Positions 1 to 7,372 of a stretch of DNA of 55,506 nt are shown piece after piece. Within the stretch, counting starts at the first letter, position 1; each line of letters begins with the position of its first letter. This DNA is from Antiquaquibacter soli. Lineage in GTDB: Bacteria > Actinomycetota > Actinomycetes > Actinomycetales > Microbacteriaceae. Below the pieces are notes generated by a model. The model ran no database searches and had not been told where the DNA came from. It saw nothing but the letters and a program-made list of their open reading frames with translations. The position numbers and the translations under genes were made by a program. The DNA is taken from the NCBI RefSeq assembly GCF_030580675.1, contig NZ_JAUQUB010000008.1, positions 1 through 55,506 of the forward strand, written 5' to 3'.

Positions 1-225
1 CTCGCCATCGAAGACCTCATCGAAGAACTCAAAACCGACTACACCATCGTCATCGTCACCCACAACATGCAACAAGCATCCCGCGTCTCCGACAAGACCG
101 CGTTCTTCACCATCGCCGGAACCGGCAAACCCGGCAAACTCATCGAATACGACGACACCGTCACGATGTTCTCCCGGCCGTCGGTGCAGGCCACCGAGGA
201 CTACATCTCCGGCAAGTTCGGATAG
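1..225 (+). CDS. pstB: Phosphate ABC transporter ATP-binding protein PstB, C-terminal part (5' end outside window)
   Basis: The reading frame is open from base 1 and ends in TAG, giving the last 74 residues of an ABC ATPase. It shows the H-loop region ([16 protein letters not shown]) followed by the typical PstB ending, in which a glutamate after a Gly-Lys-Leu-Ile turn leads into [10 protein letters not shown]. In the family this ATPase drives high-affinity phosphate uptake through PstSCA. The Walker A, signature and Walker B motifs lie outside the window. The identification rests on the C-terminus alone, but that ending is very characteristic. Confidence 0.93.
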   Translation, partial: LAIEDLIEELKTDYTIVIVTHNMQQASRVSDKTAFFTIAGTGKPGKLIEYDDTVTMFSRPSVQATEDYISGKFG

Positions 226-262
226 CCCCGGGCCGGCCCCCTGCGCCGGCCCGGACATCCGA

Positions 263-1975
263 CTATCCGAAGGTGAACGAGTACGCCTCCACGCCCGGCT
301 CGAGCGTCACTTCGAGAGTGCCCTGGCGCGAGTCGCCGAGCGGGATGATCGGATACGAGTTCGGCGTACCCGAGACCTCGAACTCGGTCGACTTGCCGTC
401 GATCGTCACCGTCACCGTGCCCTCGCCGCCGAGCACCATCCGCACCTCGCGGGCGGTGTAGTTGAGCCGGATGCTCGCCGGGCCGTCTGCCGGAGTGGCG
501 TTCTGGAAGTCGATCGTCCAGTCGCCCTTGAGCGCAAACGTATCGCGCGGCTGGTCATCCGGGTAGCGGTAGGTGTTCGTTCCCGAGGCGTAGTCCTCGT
601 CGCCCGCGAAGTTCACCATCTTGCCGAGGCTCAGGTACGTCTCGGGGGTGGTGCTGCCCGCCTCGGGCGTGTCATCCGCGACGTCAGTGGGAGGCGGGAG
701 CTGGACGTCGGGGTTCGCCTGCACCAGCAGTTCGCGTATGAGCTTCTCCGTGTTCGCGTAGCCGCCCTCGCCGAACTTGATGTGCCGCACCGTGCCGTCG
801 GCGTCGATGAGGTAGTGCGCCGGCCAGTAGCGGTTGCGGTAGTTCGTCCAGGTGCTGAGGTTGTTATCGAGGGCCACCGGGTACTCGATGCCGAAGTTCT
901 GCGCGCCAGCGATGACGTTGCGGGGCTCCTTCTCGAACGCGTACTCCGGGGAGTGCACTCCGATGACCGTGAGCCCGGCATCCTTGTACGCGTCGTACCA
1001 GGCGTTGATGTGCGGGATGCTCCGCTGGCAGTTGATGCAGGAGTACGCCCAGAAGTCCACGAGCACGACCTGACCGCGCAGGTCGGCGAGATCGATCGCC
1101 TCATTGCCGGGGGTGTTGAACCACTGCTGGATGCCCTGGATGTCGGGCGCCGTGCCGCAGGACTCGAGCTCCGTGGCGCCGTTCGTGCACAGGTCGAGGT
1201 CCTTGTTCTGGTCGTTCTCGAGCCCGCCGAGGTCGAGCTGCTCGGCGATCGCCTCGTCGCTCGCGAACTGGTCCTGGAGGGCGCTCGTGTAGTCGGGCAC
1301 GAGGCGCTGCAGGAGCTGGGGGAGGTTGAACACCAGGCCGATCGCGAGCGCGATCATCACGACGCCGCCGATGGTGCGGATCTTCTTCTGGTGCTTGCGG
1401 AAGGTCTTCACGCGCTCCGCCACGCGGCGGCCGGCGAGCGCGAAGATGAGCAGCGGCAGGGCCGCGCCGACCGCGAAGCTCAGCGTGAGCACGATCGTCT
1501 CCGGGCCGATGTTGCCGGTCGAGCCGGCCACCGTGATCGCCGCGAGCACCGGTCCGGCGCACGGGACGTAGACGGCACCGAGCGCGAGGCCGAGGACGAA
1601 GCCGCCGCGCTCGGTGCCGACGTTCTTCTGCGGGATCCACGAGAACGGCTTCTCAAGGATGTGCTGGAACTGCGGCACGATCAGCCCCACGCCGATGAGC
1701 ACGAGCACGACGATGCCCGCCCAGCGGAGGAAGTCCTGCGGCAGCCCGAGCAGCGCCAGCACGAGGGACCCGATGAGGGTGAACAGGCTGAACGCGACGA
1801 CGAGTCCTGCGATGACCTGGTAGGGGCGCCACCGGCTGACCGTGGCGGGAGCATCCGCATCCCGCGCGCTCATGGCGCCGCCGGACAGGAAGATGACCGG
1901 CAGCACCGGCAGGATGCACGGGGAGATGCCCGTGATGAGCCCGCCGAGCAGGCCGATGAGAGCGAGGCTGAGCAC
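263..1975 (-). CDS. dipZ: DipZ-type cytochrome c biogenesis protein: CcdA membrane domain + thioredoxin domain + C-terminal domain
   Basis: About 570 residues. The first 230 form a CcdA-like polytopic membrane domain with its two redox cysteines in SPCILPV and YVPCAGP. An extracytoplasmic thioredoxin-like domain follows with the active site WAYSCINC, then a beta-rich C-terminal domain as in mycobacterial DipZ (Rv2874). The family carries reducing equivalents from cytoplasmic thioredoxin across the membrane. I prefer the GTG start at 1975 because GGAGG lies just before it; the upstream in-frame TTG at 1987 overlaps that ribosome site. It is divergent from the fasciclin lipoprotein, and both are preceded by SigK-like promoters. 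In Mycobacterium dipZ is a SigK regulon member next to fasciclin genes, which agrees with the context here. Confidence 0.93.
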   Translation of the reverse strand: MLSLALIGLLGGLITGISPCILPVLPVIFLSGGAMSARDADAPATVSRWRPYQVIAGLVVAFSLFTLIGSLVLALLGLPQDFLRWAGIVVLVLIGVGLIVPQFQHILEKPFSWIPQKNVGTERGGFVLGLALGAVYVPCAGPVLAAITVAGSTGNIGPETIVLTLSFAVGAALPLLIFALAGRRVAERVKTFRKHQKKIRTIGGVVMIALAIGLVFNLPQLLQRLVPDYTSALQDQFASDEAIAEQLDLGGLENDQNKDLDLCTNGATELESCGTAPDIQGIQQWFNTPGNEAIDLADLRGQVVLVDFWAYSCINCQRSIPHINAWYDAYKDAGLTVIGVHSPEYAFEKEPRNVIAGAQNFGIEYPVALDNNLSTWTNYRNRYWPAHYLIDADGTVRHIKFGEGGYANTEKLIRELLVQANPDVQLPPPTDVADDTPEAGSTTPETYLSLGKMVNFAGDEDYASGTNTYRYPDDQPRDTFALKGDWTIDFQNATPADGPASIRLNYTAREVRMVLGGEGTVTVTIDGKSTEFEVSGTPNSYPIIPLGDSRQGTLEVTLEPGVEAYSFTFG

Positions 1976-2005
1976 GTTGTCCTCCAAGGAATTCGGTTGA
2001 CACGC

Positions 2006-2033
2006 ATTCGGAACCGAGCCCGCTGCAGGTTGG
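2006..2033 (-). promoter_or_regulatory. SigK-type promoter of dipZ (CCAACC-N16-CCGAAT)
   Basis: On the minus strand CCAACC (2033-2028) and CCGAAT (2011-2006) are separated by exactly 16 nt, about 30 nt before the dipZ start. The published mycobacterial SigK consensus is CCATCC-N16/17-CCGAAT. This site differs at one base, and the same window carries sigK itself with an exact copy of the consensus. Confidence 0.8.
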
Positions 2034-2045
2034 CCGAAGAAAAAT

Positions 2046-2073
2046 CCAAACCGATTGCTCGCCCTTCCCGAAC
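2046..2073 (+). promoter_or_regulatory. SigK-type promoter of the fasciclin lipoprotein gene (CCAAAC-N16-CCGAAC)
   Basis: CCAAAC (2046-2051) and CCGAAC (2068-2073) are separated by 16 nt, the same spacing as the sigK and dipZ promoters. The site lies about 50 nt upstream of the start codon, leaving a leader with an AAGGAG ribosome site. It is a weaker match (CCAAAC and CCGAAC instead of CCATCC and CCGAAT), but position and spacing fit. Confidence 0.65.
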
Positions 2074-2124
2074 TCCAGTGCGACGGGCCCGCACCGCGGC
2101 CCCCCTCACCTAAGGAGAGATCCC

Positions 2125-2778
2125 ATGCGAGTTCTCAACCGCACCACCCTCGCCGCGCTCAGCCTCGCTGCCGCGGCAACGCTCGGCCTCGTCGGATGTT
2201 CGCCGATGACCTCCACCGAGACCGAGCCCTCCTCGGCGCCGACGGAGGAGTCGCCCTCGATGGAGAACGACTACACCGCGGACCTCGTCGGATCGGGATG
2301 CGCGGCGTACGCCGAGGCCAACCCCGACGGCGGCGGCTCGATCGTCGGCATGGCGCAGGACCCGGTGGCCGTCGCCGCGTCCAACAACCCGCTGCTCACG
2401 ACCCTCGTCGCGGCGGTCTCCGGCCAGCTCAACCCCGACGTGAACCTCGTCGACACGCTCAACGGCAGCGAGTTCACCGTCTTCGCTCCGGTCGATGACG
2501 CCTTCGCGAAGCTCCCCGCCGACACCGTGGCCGCGCTGCAGCTGCCCGAGAACGCGGCGCTGCTGACGAGCATCCTGACCTACCACGTCGTTCCCGGCCA
2601 GATCCTGCCGAGCGACATCGTCGGCGACCAGACCACGGTCAACGGCGCGACCGTCTCCGTGACCGGCTCGGGCGACAACCTCATGGTCAACGACGCGAAG
2701 GTCATCTGCGGTGGCGTCCACACCGCGAACGCGACCGTGTACCTCATCGACACGGTGCTGATGCCGCCGGCCGAGTAG
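2125..2778 (+). CDS. Fasciclin-domain surface lipoprotein (MPT70/MPT83-like)
   Basis: 217 residues with a lipoprotein signal peptide: basic start, hydrophobic core and lipobox LVGC with Cys25 as the lipidated residue. A Ser/Thr/Glu/Pro-rich linker follows and then one fasciclin (FAS1) domain from about residue 75 to the end, with conserved blocks [15 protein letters not shown] and [12 protein letters not shown]1 domains act in adhesion or unknown extracellular interactions. In mycobacteria the homologues MPT70 and MPT83 are the main SigK targets. AAGGAGA precedes the ATG. A strong bidirectional terminator follows the stop. Confidence 0.92.
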   Translation: MRVLNRTTLAALSLAAAATLGLVGCSPMTSTETEPSSAPTEESPSMENDYTADLVGSGCAAYAEANPDGGGSIVGMAQDPVAVAASNNPLLTTLVAAVSGQLNPDVNLVDTLNGSEFTVFAPVDDAFAKLPADTVAALQLPENAALLTSILTYHVVPGQILPSDIVGDQTTVNGATVSVTGSGDNLMVNDAKVICGGVHTANATVYLIDTVLMPPAE

Positions 2779-2798
2779 CCGACACTCCGCACAGCACG

Positions 2799-2831
2799 AA
2801 GGCCCGCCCCGCTACCCGGGGGGCGGGCCTT
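2799..2831. terminator. Bidirectional hairpin terminator between fasciclin and SRPBCC genes
   Basis: AAGGCCCGCCCC (2799-2810) is followed after 9 nt by its exact complement GGGGCGGGCCTT (2820-2831). It lies 20 nt after each of two convergent stop codons, so it can serve both transcripts. There is no long T tract, as is common in high-GC actinobacteria. Confidence 0.8.
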
Positions 2832-2850
2832 CCGCTGTTGACCGGGGATG

Positions 2851-3831
2851 CTACGCCGTGACGAGTTCCTGCTCGAGGCGCGCGTAGCTCGCCTCCATGC
2901 CGTCCGTCATCCCCGTCGCGAGGATCATGTCGCGCTGCGCCACATCGGTGTAGGTGATGTACAGGGTCAGGAGTGTGACCCCGTCGACCTCGTCGAACGA
3001 CAGGTCGTTGACGGTGCCCGGGAAGTCCGTGCCGCTCATGCGCTCCGTCGACACCAGGCGGCGCTGCGGCTCGACGACCACAGTCTCGCCCTCGAAGCCG
3101 AACGGCTGGCCGGCGGTGTCGCCGACCGGCGCCCAAGCGTAGCGGTACGGGGTGCCGGCGACGGGGTCGAGCTCGCAGACGGTCATCTCCCACCCGTCCG
3201 GCCCGAGCAGCCACTGCCGCATGAGCGCCGGCTCGGTGTGCGCGCGCCAGAGGAGCGAGCGCGGGGCCTCGAAGGCGCGCGTGATGCGCACGTGCGTGTC
3301 ATCCAGGATCTCCGTCTGCGTGCCCTTGCCGAGGGCGTACTCGCGCAGGTCGGCGAGAACGGTGTCGAGCTGGCCCATCGACTGGCGCATCCCCTCGACC
3401 TGACCCATGTCGATCACCTGTTGCAGCGCCTCGAGCGTGGGTGACGTCGAGAGCACGGTGAGGCGGGAACCCGTGGGCGTGGCATCAACGCTCACCGTCA
3501 TCTGGCCGGCGGGCATGCCGGGGTCGGCGGTGCCGTGCTCGTCGGCGAAAGCGTCGGTGACGGTGAACGAGCGCGGTGCATCCACCGCGGTAACGTCCCA
3601 GCGGCCGTAGAACTTCTGGCCCTCGGGAGACGTCATCCAGTAGTGGACGACTCCGCCCGGGGTCAGTTCGAAGCGGCCGAACGTCGCGGGGTAGCCGGGC
3701 GGGCCCCAGAACCGCTCGAGCTGGCGCGGGTCGGCGAAGGCCTCCCACACCCGCTCGGGCGCCACGGGGAAGTCGGCGACGAGCGTCATGCTGAGCGCGT
3801 CGGTGTCGGTGGTGATGGATGTCACGGGCAT
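2851..3831 (-). CDS. Tandem SRPBCC (AHSA1-like) domain protein
   Basis: 326 residues made of two consecutive SRPBCC/START-like domains, about 1-165 and 170-326. Each begins with the strand pattern typical of AHSA1/polyketide-cyclase-like proteins (VAPERVWEAFADPRQLERFWGPP and APRSLLWRAHTEPALMRQWLLGPDGW). The fold binds hydrophobic ligands; no specific ligand can be read from the sequence. It lies 36 nt downstream of an ArsR-type repressor. This ArsR-SRPBCC pairing is frequent in actinobacteria, and the two are presumably co-transcribed. Most AHSA1-like proteins in such pairs are single-domain (about 150 aa), so the doubled form is notable. Confidence 0.85.
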   Translation of the reverse strand: MPVTSITTDTDALSMTLVADFPVAPERVWEAFADPRQLERFWGPPGYPATFGRFELTPGGVVHYWMTSPEGQKFYGRWDVTAVDAPRSFTVTDAFADEHGTADPGMPAGQMTVSVDATPTGSRLTVLSTSPTLEALQQVIDMGQVEGMRQSMGQLDTVLADLREYALGKGTQTEILDDTHVRITRAFEAPRSLLWRAHTEPALMRQWLLGPDGWEMTVCELDPVAGTPYRYAWAPVGDTAGQPFGFEGETVVVEPQRRLVSTERMSGTDFPGTVNDLSFDEVDGVTLLTLYITYTDVAQRDMILATGMTDGMEASYARLEQELVTA

Positions 3832-3867
3832 GGTGCTTCTCTTTTCTCTCGTGTCTCTAGTGCTTCT

Positions 3868-4212
3868 CTAGTGCTTCTCGTCGTCGGCGAAGAGCGCATC
3901 GAGGCGGTCGATGCGTCCGCGCCAGAGCTCGGCGTAGGCGTCGAGCAGCCCGCGGGCGCGCTCGATCGTCTCGGGCTCGGCTCGCACGATGCGCTCCCGG
4001 CCCCGCGGTTCCTTGGTCACCAGTCCTGCTCCCTCCAGCACGGCGACGTGCTTCTGGACGGCGGCGAACGACATCTCGTAGGAGTCGGCGAGCGCGCTCA
4101 CCGATGCCTCGCCGATCAGGGTGCGGCGGAGGATGTCCCGGCGCGTGGCGTCGGCGAGCGCGTGGAAGATGCGGTCGACTTCCGCGTCACTGAGTTCAAC
4201 TTGTACAACCAT
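3868..4212 (-). CDS. ArsR-family winged-helix repressor paired with the SRPBCC gene
   Basis: 114 residues with a winged helix-turn-helix: DATRRDILRRTLIGEASVSALADSYEMSFAAVQKHVAVLEGAGLV is the recognition region, followed by the wing KEPRGRERIVRAEP. No metal-binding ELCVCD motif is present, so it is not a metal sensor of the classic SmtB kind. It belongs to the subgroup commonly adjacent to AHSA1/SRPBCC genes. The start ATG lies inside a perfect 20-bp palindrome and directly after a good promoter, so the transcript is probably leaderless and self-repressed. Confidence 0.9.
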   Translation of the reverse strand: MVVQVELSDAEVDRIFHALADATRRDILRRTLIGEASVSALADSYEMSFAAVQKHVAVLEGAGLVTKEPRGRERIVRAEPETIERARGLLDAYAELWRGRIDRLDALFADDEKH

Positions 4213-4222
4213 TTGGTTGTAC
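4203..4222. promoter_or_regulatory. Perfect 20-bp palindromic operator across the arsR start codon
   Basis: GTACAACCA (4203-4211), centre TT, TGGTTGTAC (4214-4222) is a perfect inverted repeat. It includes the ATG of the ArsR gene and touches the -10 element. This is the expected geometry of an autorepressor operator. That the ArsR protein binds here is inferred from position. Confidence 0.8.
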
Positions 4223-4249
4223 GTTACGGCTCGTTTCGGGCGCTGTCAA
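4221..4249 (-). promoter_or_regulatory. Consensus sigma-70-type promoter of arsR-SRPBCC
   Basis: On the minus strand TTGACA (4249-4244) and TAACGT (4226-4221) are separated by 17 nt. The predicted start of transcription, about 7 nt on, falls at the ATG itself, implying a leaderless mRNA. The -35 overlaps the stop codon of the upstream gene. Confidence 0.75.
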
Positions 4250-4959
4250 GCGCTCGCTCGGGGCTTTGCGCCGCTAAGCTCGCGCCGCTTCATGAGTGTC
4301 TCCATGCGGCGCAGAAGGCGCCGCCACCATGAGCTAGCGGTCCTCTTCTCCTCTATGAATATTCGGAGCCATGTATCAAGTTGTCTATCGGCGGTCAGAA
4401 AACGGACCGAGGCATCACTTTCGAGGTCCTTTATGAGATCTGAATCGGGGTCCCGCTCCCATACTTTTATGTAGTGCATCAGGCGATCTCGCCTGTTCAA
4501 TCGAACGTCGACGATGGAGCGAAAGAACCCGGCTGGCGCTTCGCGCTCGGCGCTCGTCAGTTCAGGGTCGAGATACTCAAGCAGAGCCGCGTACACGACG
4601 TCGCGCATTCTCTCACCGTCGGGAATCCCTGCCATAAGCACACTCAGTCGGTCTTCCGACTGAGTCATCTCACGCATATGGTGTGCGAGCTCTCGTTTCG
4701 ATGTTGCGTTCTCGTAAACCGCGATTCTCGCCTCGGCGAACTGGCGCATTGCCAATGCTGCATCCAGTCGCCTCTGCCTGAGTCGATCGCGTTCGGCCTG
4801 CTCCAGCATTGCACCGGTGGCGTTCCTTGCACTTCGGGTCGCGAAGTAGATGGTCAGCCACGTGACCGCCGCTGTAACGACGACAGTGGCAGCCATCTCC
4901 CAGATCGCGAAGTCGGCGATCAGAACTGGGGCCGGCACATTCCAGGACGGTGTTTCCAC
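4246..4959 (-). CDS. Unknown membrane-anchored protein
   Basis: 237 residues, not recognised. It has one hydrophobic segment near the N-terminus (about 20-40, WEMAATVVVTAAVTWLTIYFA), followed by an Arg-rich, probably coiled-coil region (about 50-80) and a helical cytoplasmic domain rich in charged residues. The tail is strongly basic. The topology resembles a single-pass protein with a large cytoplasmic domain. Its base composition is visibly lower in G+C than its neighbours. It separates the anti-sigma gene rskA from the arsR pair, so it may be a later insertion into the SigK cluster. The next gene upstream (rskA) ends 19 nt before its start. Confidence 0.7.
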   Translation of the reverse strand: METPSWNVPAPVLIADFAIWEMAATVVVTAAVTWLTIYFATRSARNATGAMLEQAERDRLRQRRLDAALAMRQFAEARIAVYENATSKRELAHHMREMTQSEDRLSVLMAGIPDGERMRDVVYAALLEYLDPELTSAEREAPAGFFRSIVDVRLNRRDRLMHYIKVWERDPDSDLIKDLESDASVRFLTADRQLDTWLRIFIEEKRTASSWWRRLLRRMETLMKRRELSGAKPRASA

Positions 4960-4978
4960 CCGAGAACTTTATGGCGGT

Positions 4979-5746
4979 CTAGGCGGTCTCGATGACCAGG
5001 ACGGGATCCGAGGTGGGCTGCTCGGAGCCGCCGCGCGGTTCCACCGTGACGCCGATGACGTCGCCGGCGCGCATGTCGCCCTCGAGCACTCTCGACGTCT
5101 GGCTTCCGTCAGCCGTGAACGTGCCGGCCGGGCGGGCGCCGTCCTCGCCGATGTACCAGAGCTCGTAGACCTGGTGACCCGGGAGCGGCTCGAGCCCGTC
5201 GACGATGAGCGCGGATGACGCGAGCTCACCCGACCACACCAGCGTGGCCGAGCCATCCGGCAGCTCCACGGTGCGGCGCTGGGAGTCGGCGGCCGCCGTG
5301 ATCTCGGCGATTGCCGCCGCCTGCTGCTGGTACTGGCCCTGTTGCACGAGCGACGTCGCGACGATGCCGCCACCGGCGATCAGGCCGAGAACGGCGGCCG
5401 CGCTCGCGAGAGCGATGAGCGGGCGCTGACTCCAGCGGGAGCGGGCGCGCAGCTCCGCGGGGCCGGGCGCCGGGGCGGCGTCGACCGCGGGAAGCTGGGG
5501 CGTGCCATCCAGCTGGGCCATGATGCTCGCCTTGAGCGACGGGGGCGGGGTGACCGGTGGCACCGCGAGGCCCAGCAGCACGGCGGTGTCGCTCAGGCCC
5601 GTGGTCTCGGTGCGGGCATCCTCGGATCCCGCCAGGTGCGCCTCGAACGCGGCGCGCTCCTCGGCGCTCAGCGCGCCCAGGGCGTAGGAACCCGACTGGA
5701 TGGCCGGGTCGGTCGGTGTGGGCTCGGTGGCCTTCGGGTCGGTCAC
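4979..5746 (-). CDS. rskA: Anti-sigma-K factor RskA
   Basis: 255 residues. The cytoplasmic N-terminal part (about 1-105) contains the anti-sigma helix region (YALGALSAEERAAFEAHLAGS). One membrane helix lies at about 109-132, and the extracytoplasmic RskA domain fills the rest (ATLVWSGELASSALIVDGLEPLPGHQVYELWYI). In mycobacteria RskA holds SigK inactive at the membrane and is destroyed by regulated proteolysis. The GTG start overlaps the sigK stop by 4 nt (GTGA), so the two are translationally coupled and co-regulated. Confidence 0.93.
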   Translation of the reverse strand: MTDPKATEPTPTDPAIQSGSYALGALSAEERAAFEAHLAGSEDARTETTGLSDTAVLLGLAVPPVTPPPSLKASIMAQLDGTPQLPAVDAAPAPGPAELRARSRWSQRPLIALASAAAVLGLIAGGGIVATSLVQQGQYQQQAAAIAEITAAADSQRRTVELPDGSATLVWSGELASSALIVDGLEPLPGHQVYELWYIGEDGARPAGTFTADGSQTSRVLEGDMRAGDVIGVTVEPRGGSEQPTSDPVLVIETA

Positions 5747-6357
5747 GATGCCACCCCCAATTCGTCTCTCAGCCGGATCATCCCGTCACGGATGCGGGTC
5801 TTCACAGTGCCGATCGGCACGCTCAGGATGCTGGCGACCTCGCTGTTGGAGTAGCCACCGTAGTAGGAGAGCTGGATCGCTTGACGCTGCAGCTCGGTGA
5901 GCCGTGCCATCGCTTTCTCCACTCTCTCGTGCTCCACGGACACCTCGACGCTCTCGGTGACGTGATCGTAGTCGGAGGAGAAGTCGCGGATGCCCACCTT
6001 CAGGTCTCGGTCGCGCGACGACTGGGATGCCCGCACCCGGTCCACCGCTCGGCGGTGGGCCATCGTGAGGATCCAGGTCGTCGCTCCCCCTTTGTTCGGA
6101 TCGAACCGCGTTGCGGTTTGCCAGATCTCGAGGAACACCTCCTGGGTGACCTCCTCCGACTGGGAGTGGTCGACAAGGAGGCGCTTGACGAGACCGAACA
6201 CGCGCGGGGCCACCTCGTCGTACAGGTCGCTGAACGCCTGCTTGTCTCCGGCGGCCACTCGCTCGAGGAGCGCCTGCTGGCGACTCGCGGGCGAGACCTC
6301 GTTGTCGTGCGGCACGTCGTCAAGCATCTCAGGTCGCAGCGAGATCGGGGCGCTCAT
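5743..6357 (-). CDS. sigK: ECF sigma factor SigK
   Basis: 204 residues from the chosen start. Region 2 shows AFSDLYDEVAPRVFGLVKRLL and the -10-recognition stretch TWILTMAHRRAVDRVR. Region 4 shows LQRQAIQLSYYGGYSNSEVASILSVPIGTVKTRIRDGMIRLRD. This closely follows mycobacterial SigK. The ATG at 6357 is preferred over an upstream in-frame ATG at 6408, because the exact SigK promoter at 6365-6392 would lie inside the longer form. The start sits about 7 nt after the -10, so the mRNA is probably leaderless and autoregulated. It is followed by rskA with a 4-nt overlap. Confidence 0.94.
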   Translation of the reverse strand: MSAPISLRPEMLDDVPHDNEVSPASRQQALLERVAAGDKQAFSDLYDEVAPRVFGLVKRLLVDHSQSEEVTQEVFLEIWQTATRFDPNKGGATTWILTMAHRRAVDRVRASQSSRDRDLKVGIRDFSSDYDHVTESVEVSVEHERVEKAMARLTELQRQAIQLSYYGGYSNSEVASILSVPIGTVKTRIRDGMIRLRDELGVAS

Positions 6358-6364
6358 GCAGGTG

Positions 6365-6392
6365 ATTCGGAGCAGTGCGGCGGGGTGGATGG
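6365..6392 (-). promoter_or_regulatory. Autoregulatory sigK promoter, exact CCATCC-N16-CCGAAT
   Basis: Minus strand CCATCC (6392-6387), 16 nt, CCGAAT (6370-6365). This equals the published mycobacterial SigK consensus at every defined base. The ATG of sigK starts 8 nt after the -10, so the transcript should be leaderless. Confidence 0.88.
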
Positions 6393-6406
6393 CTGCGCCC
6401 GGGCAC

Positions 6407-6491
6407 AAAAAATGCCGGGCCGCAGAACGCCTCTCGGCGCAAGGCCGCTCGGAGCGGCTATTAGTGGAGCCCGGGGTTACTGCGGCCCGGC
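6407..6491 (-). ncRNA. Candidate structured small RNA of about 85 nt, upstream of sigK
   Basis: Read on the minus strand, a 12-bp outer stem GCCGGGCCGCAG (6491-6480) / CTGCGGCCCGGC (6425-6414) encloses two further hairpins. One is GCCGCT-CCG-AGCGGC; the other is CGCC closed by a GAGA (GNRA-type) tetraloop and GGCG. After the outer stem comes A and six Ts, a classical intrinsic terminator tail that is rare in this sequence. TAGACT (6503-6498) lies so that transcription would begin at the first base of the stem; no good TTGACA-like -35 is seen. An alternative is an oversized terminator of the gene at 6550-7179. It matches no RNA family I can name. Confidence 0.55.
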
Positions 6492-6549
6492 CATGTAAGT
6501 CTAAACAACGCGCGGCCCCCGGTATTCCCCGCGCTCACAGGCTCGACTG

Positions 6550-7179
6550 CTACTCGAGCGACCCCGACCGGTAGAGCCGCGCGCACGCGGTTAGCTCGTC
6601 TGCCGTGAGCGCGAAGCGGTCGGCGCGGGTGGTGAGCTCGGTGGCGCGCGCCGGTTCGGTGGCTTCGGCATCGTCGGCGGCGGACGTGCATCCCGCCGCC
6701 TCGATGCGGCAGAACGCTGCCGCCCGGTCGAGGGCGACCCCGAAGTCGCCGCGGAACAGCCCCCGCAGAATCTGGTCGGCGAGGTCGGTGATCTCCTCCG
6801 GTCCGGTGGGTATGGATGCTCCCGCCACCGCGGCGTCGATGGTGGCGAGCACCTCGGTGCCCCGCTGGAACAGGTAGCTCGTGCCATCCGGATCCTGCCG
6901 GATCACCACGCGCAACAGGTAGATGCGCCACAGCGCACCCGGCAGGCTGCGCGGGCTCGACCGTGCCCAGAGCTCCGCGATCGCGTCGATGCCGTGGGCA
7001 TCGGTGAACGCGACGAGGCGGTCGACGACGGCCGGGTCATCCGTCTCGCGGGCCCGGTCGATGAGGGCGTGCGCGGTGTCGTGGGCGACGCGCATGATCT
7101 GGGCGGGGTCCTCGCCGCCCTCGTACGTGTCGAACTTGTCGCCCGAGTACTGCGTGGGCTTGTGGAAGTCGTCGGCCAT
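6550..7179 (-). CDS. Conserved actinobacterial protein of unknown function
   Basis: 209 residues, soluble and helical, beginning MADDFHKPTQYSG. Proteins with this N-terminus are common in Micrococcales and are sometimes labelled RNA polymerase subunit beta, which nothing in this sequence supports. A longer in-frame ATG exists at 7323, but it would run through the tRNA gene on the other strand, so the ATG at 7179 is chosen. Conserved-looking blocks are RVAHDTAHALIDRAR, LPGALWRIYLLRVVIRQDP and LFQRGTEV. Cysteines occur late (FCRIEAAGCTS). No catalytic motif is recognised. Confidence 0.85.
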   Translation of the reverse strand: MADDFHKPTQYSGDKFDTYEGGEDPAQIMRVAHDTAHALIDRARETDDPAVVDRLVAFTDAHGIDAIAELWARSSPRSLPGALWRIYLLRVVIRQDPDGTSYLFQRGTEVLATIDAAVAGASIPTGPEEITDLADQILRGLFRGDFGVALDRAAAFCRIEAAGCTSAADDAEATEPARATELTTRADRFALTADELTACARLYRSGSLE

Positions 7180-7203
7180 CGGGGTTAAGGGTACGCGCGT
7201 GCG

Positions 7204-7262
7204 CCGAGTGTGACGATTATGTACGCCCCGAGCGGCCCACCGGACGTTTTCGTCACACTCGG
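7204..7262. repeat. Inverted repeat, 13-bp arms, upstream of tRNA-Lys
   Basis: CCGAGTGTGACGA (7204-7216) and its exact complement TCGTCACACTCGG (7250-7262) flank 33 nt. There is no T tract. The design (long perfect arms, intergenic, no flanking duplication seen) is shared with repeats at 13882, 24856 and 31700. Confidence 0.75.
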
Positions 7263-7296
7263 TGGCCCCGCGCCGCCCGGTACTCTTGAACGCGTA

Positions 7297-7372
7297 GGGC
7301 CTGTAGCTCAGTTGGCAGAGCATCGGACTTTTAATCCGCGGGTCGTGGGTTCGAGCCCCACCGGGCCCACCA
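7297..7372 (+). tRNA. tRNA-Lys, anticodon TTT, CCA encoded
   Basis: 76 nt that fold as a cloverleaf: acceptor GGGCCTG pairs with CGGGCCC (one G-U), the D arm contains AGTTGGCA, the anticodon loop is CTTTTAA (anticodon TTT), the T arm is GTGGG-TTCGAGC-CCCAC, and the genome encodes the terminal CCA. A TACTCT -10-like sequence lies at 7281-7286. Confidence 0.97.

Noticed and set aside
782-2113. 443-codon open frame on the plus strand
   Set aside because: It is antisense to dipZ and has the Arg/Glu/Asp/Val-rich, domain-free composition of a GC-rich shadow frame.
6358-6408. N-terminal extension of SigK to ATG 6408
   Set aside because: It would put the exact SigK promoter inside the coding sequence, and the extra residues are not SigK-like.
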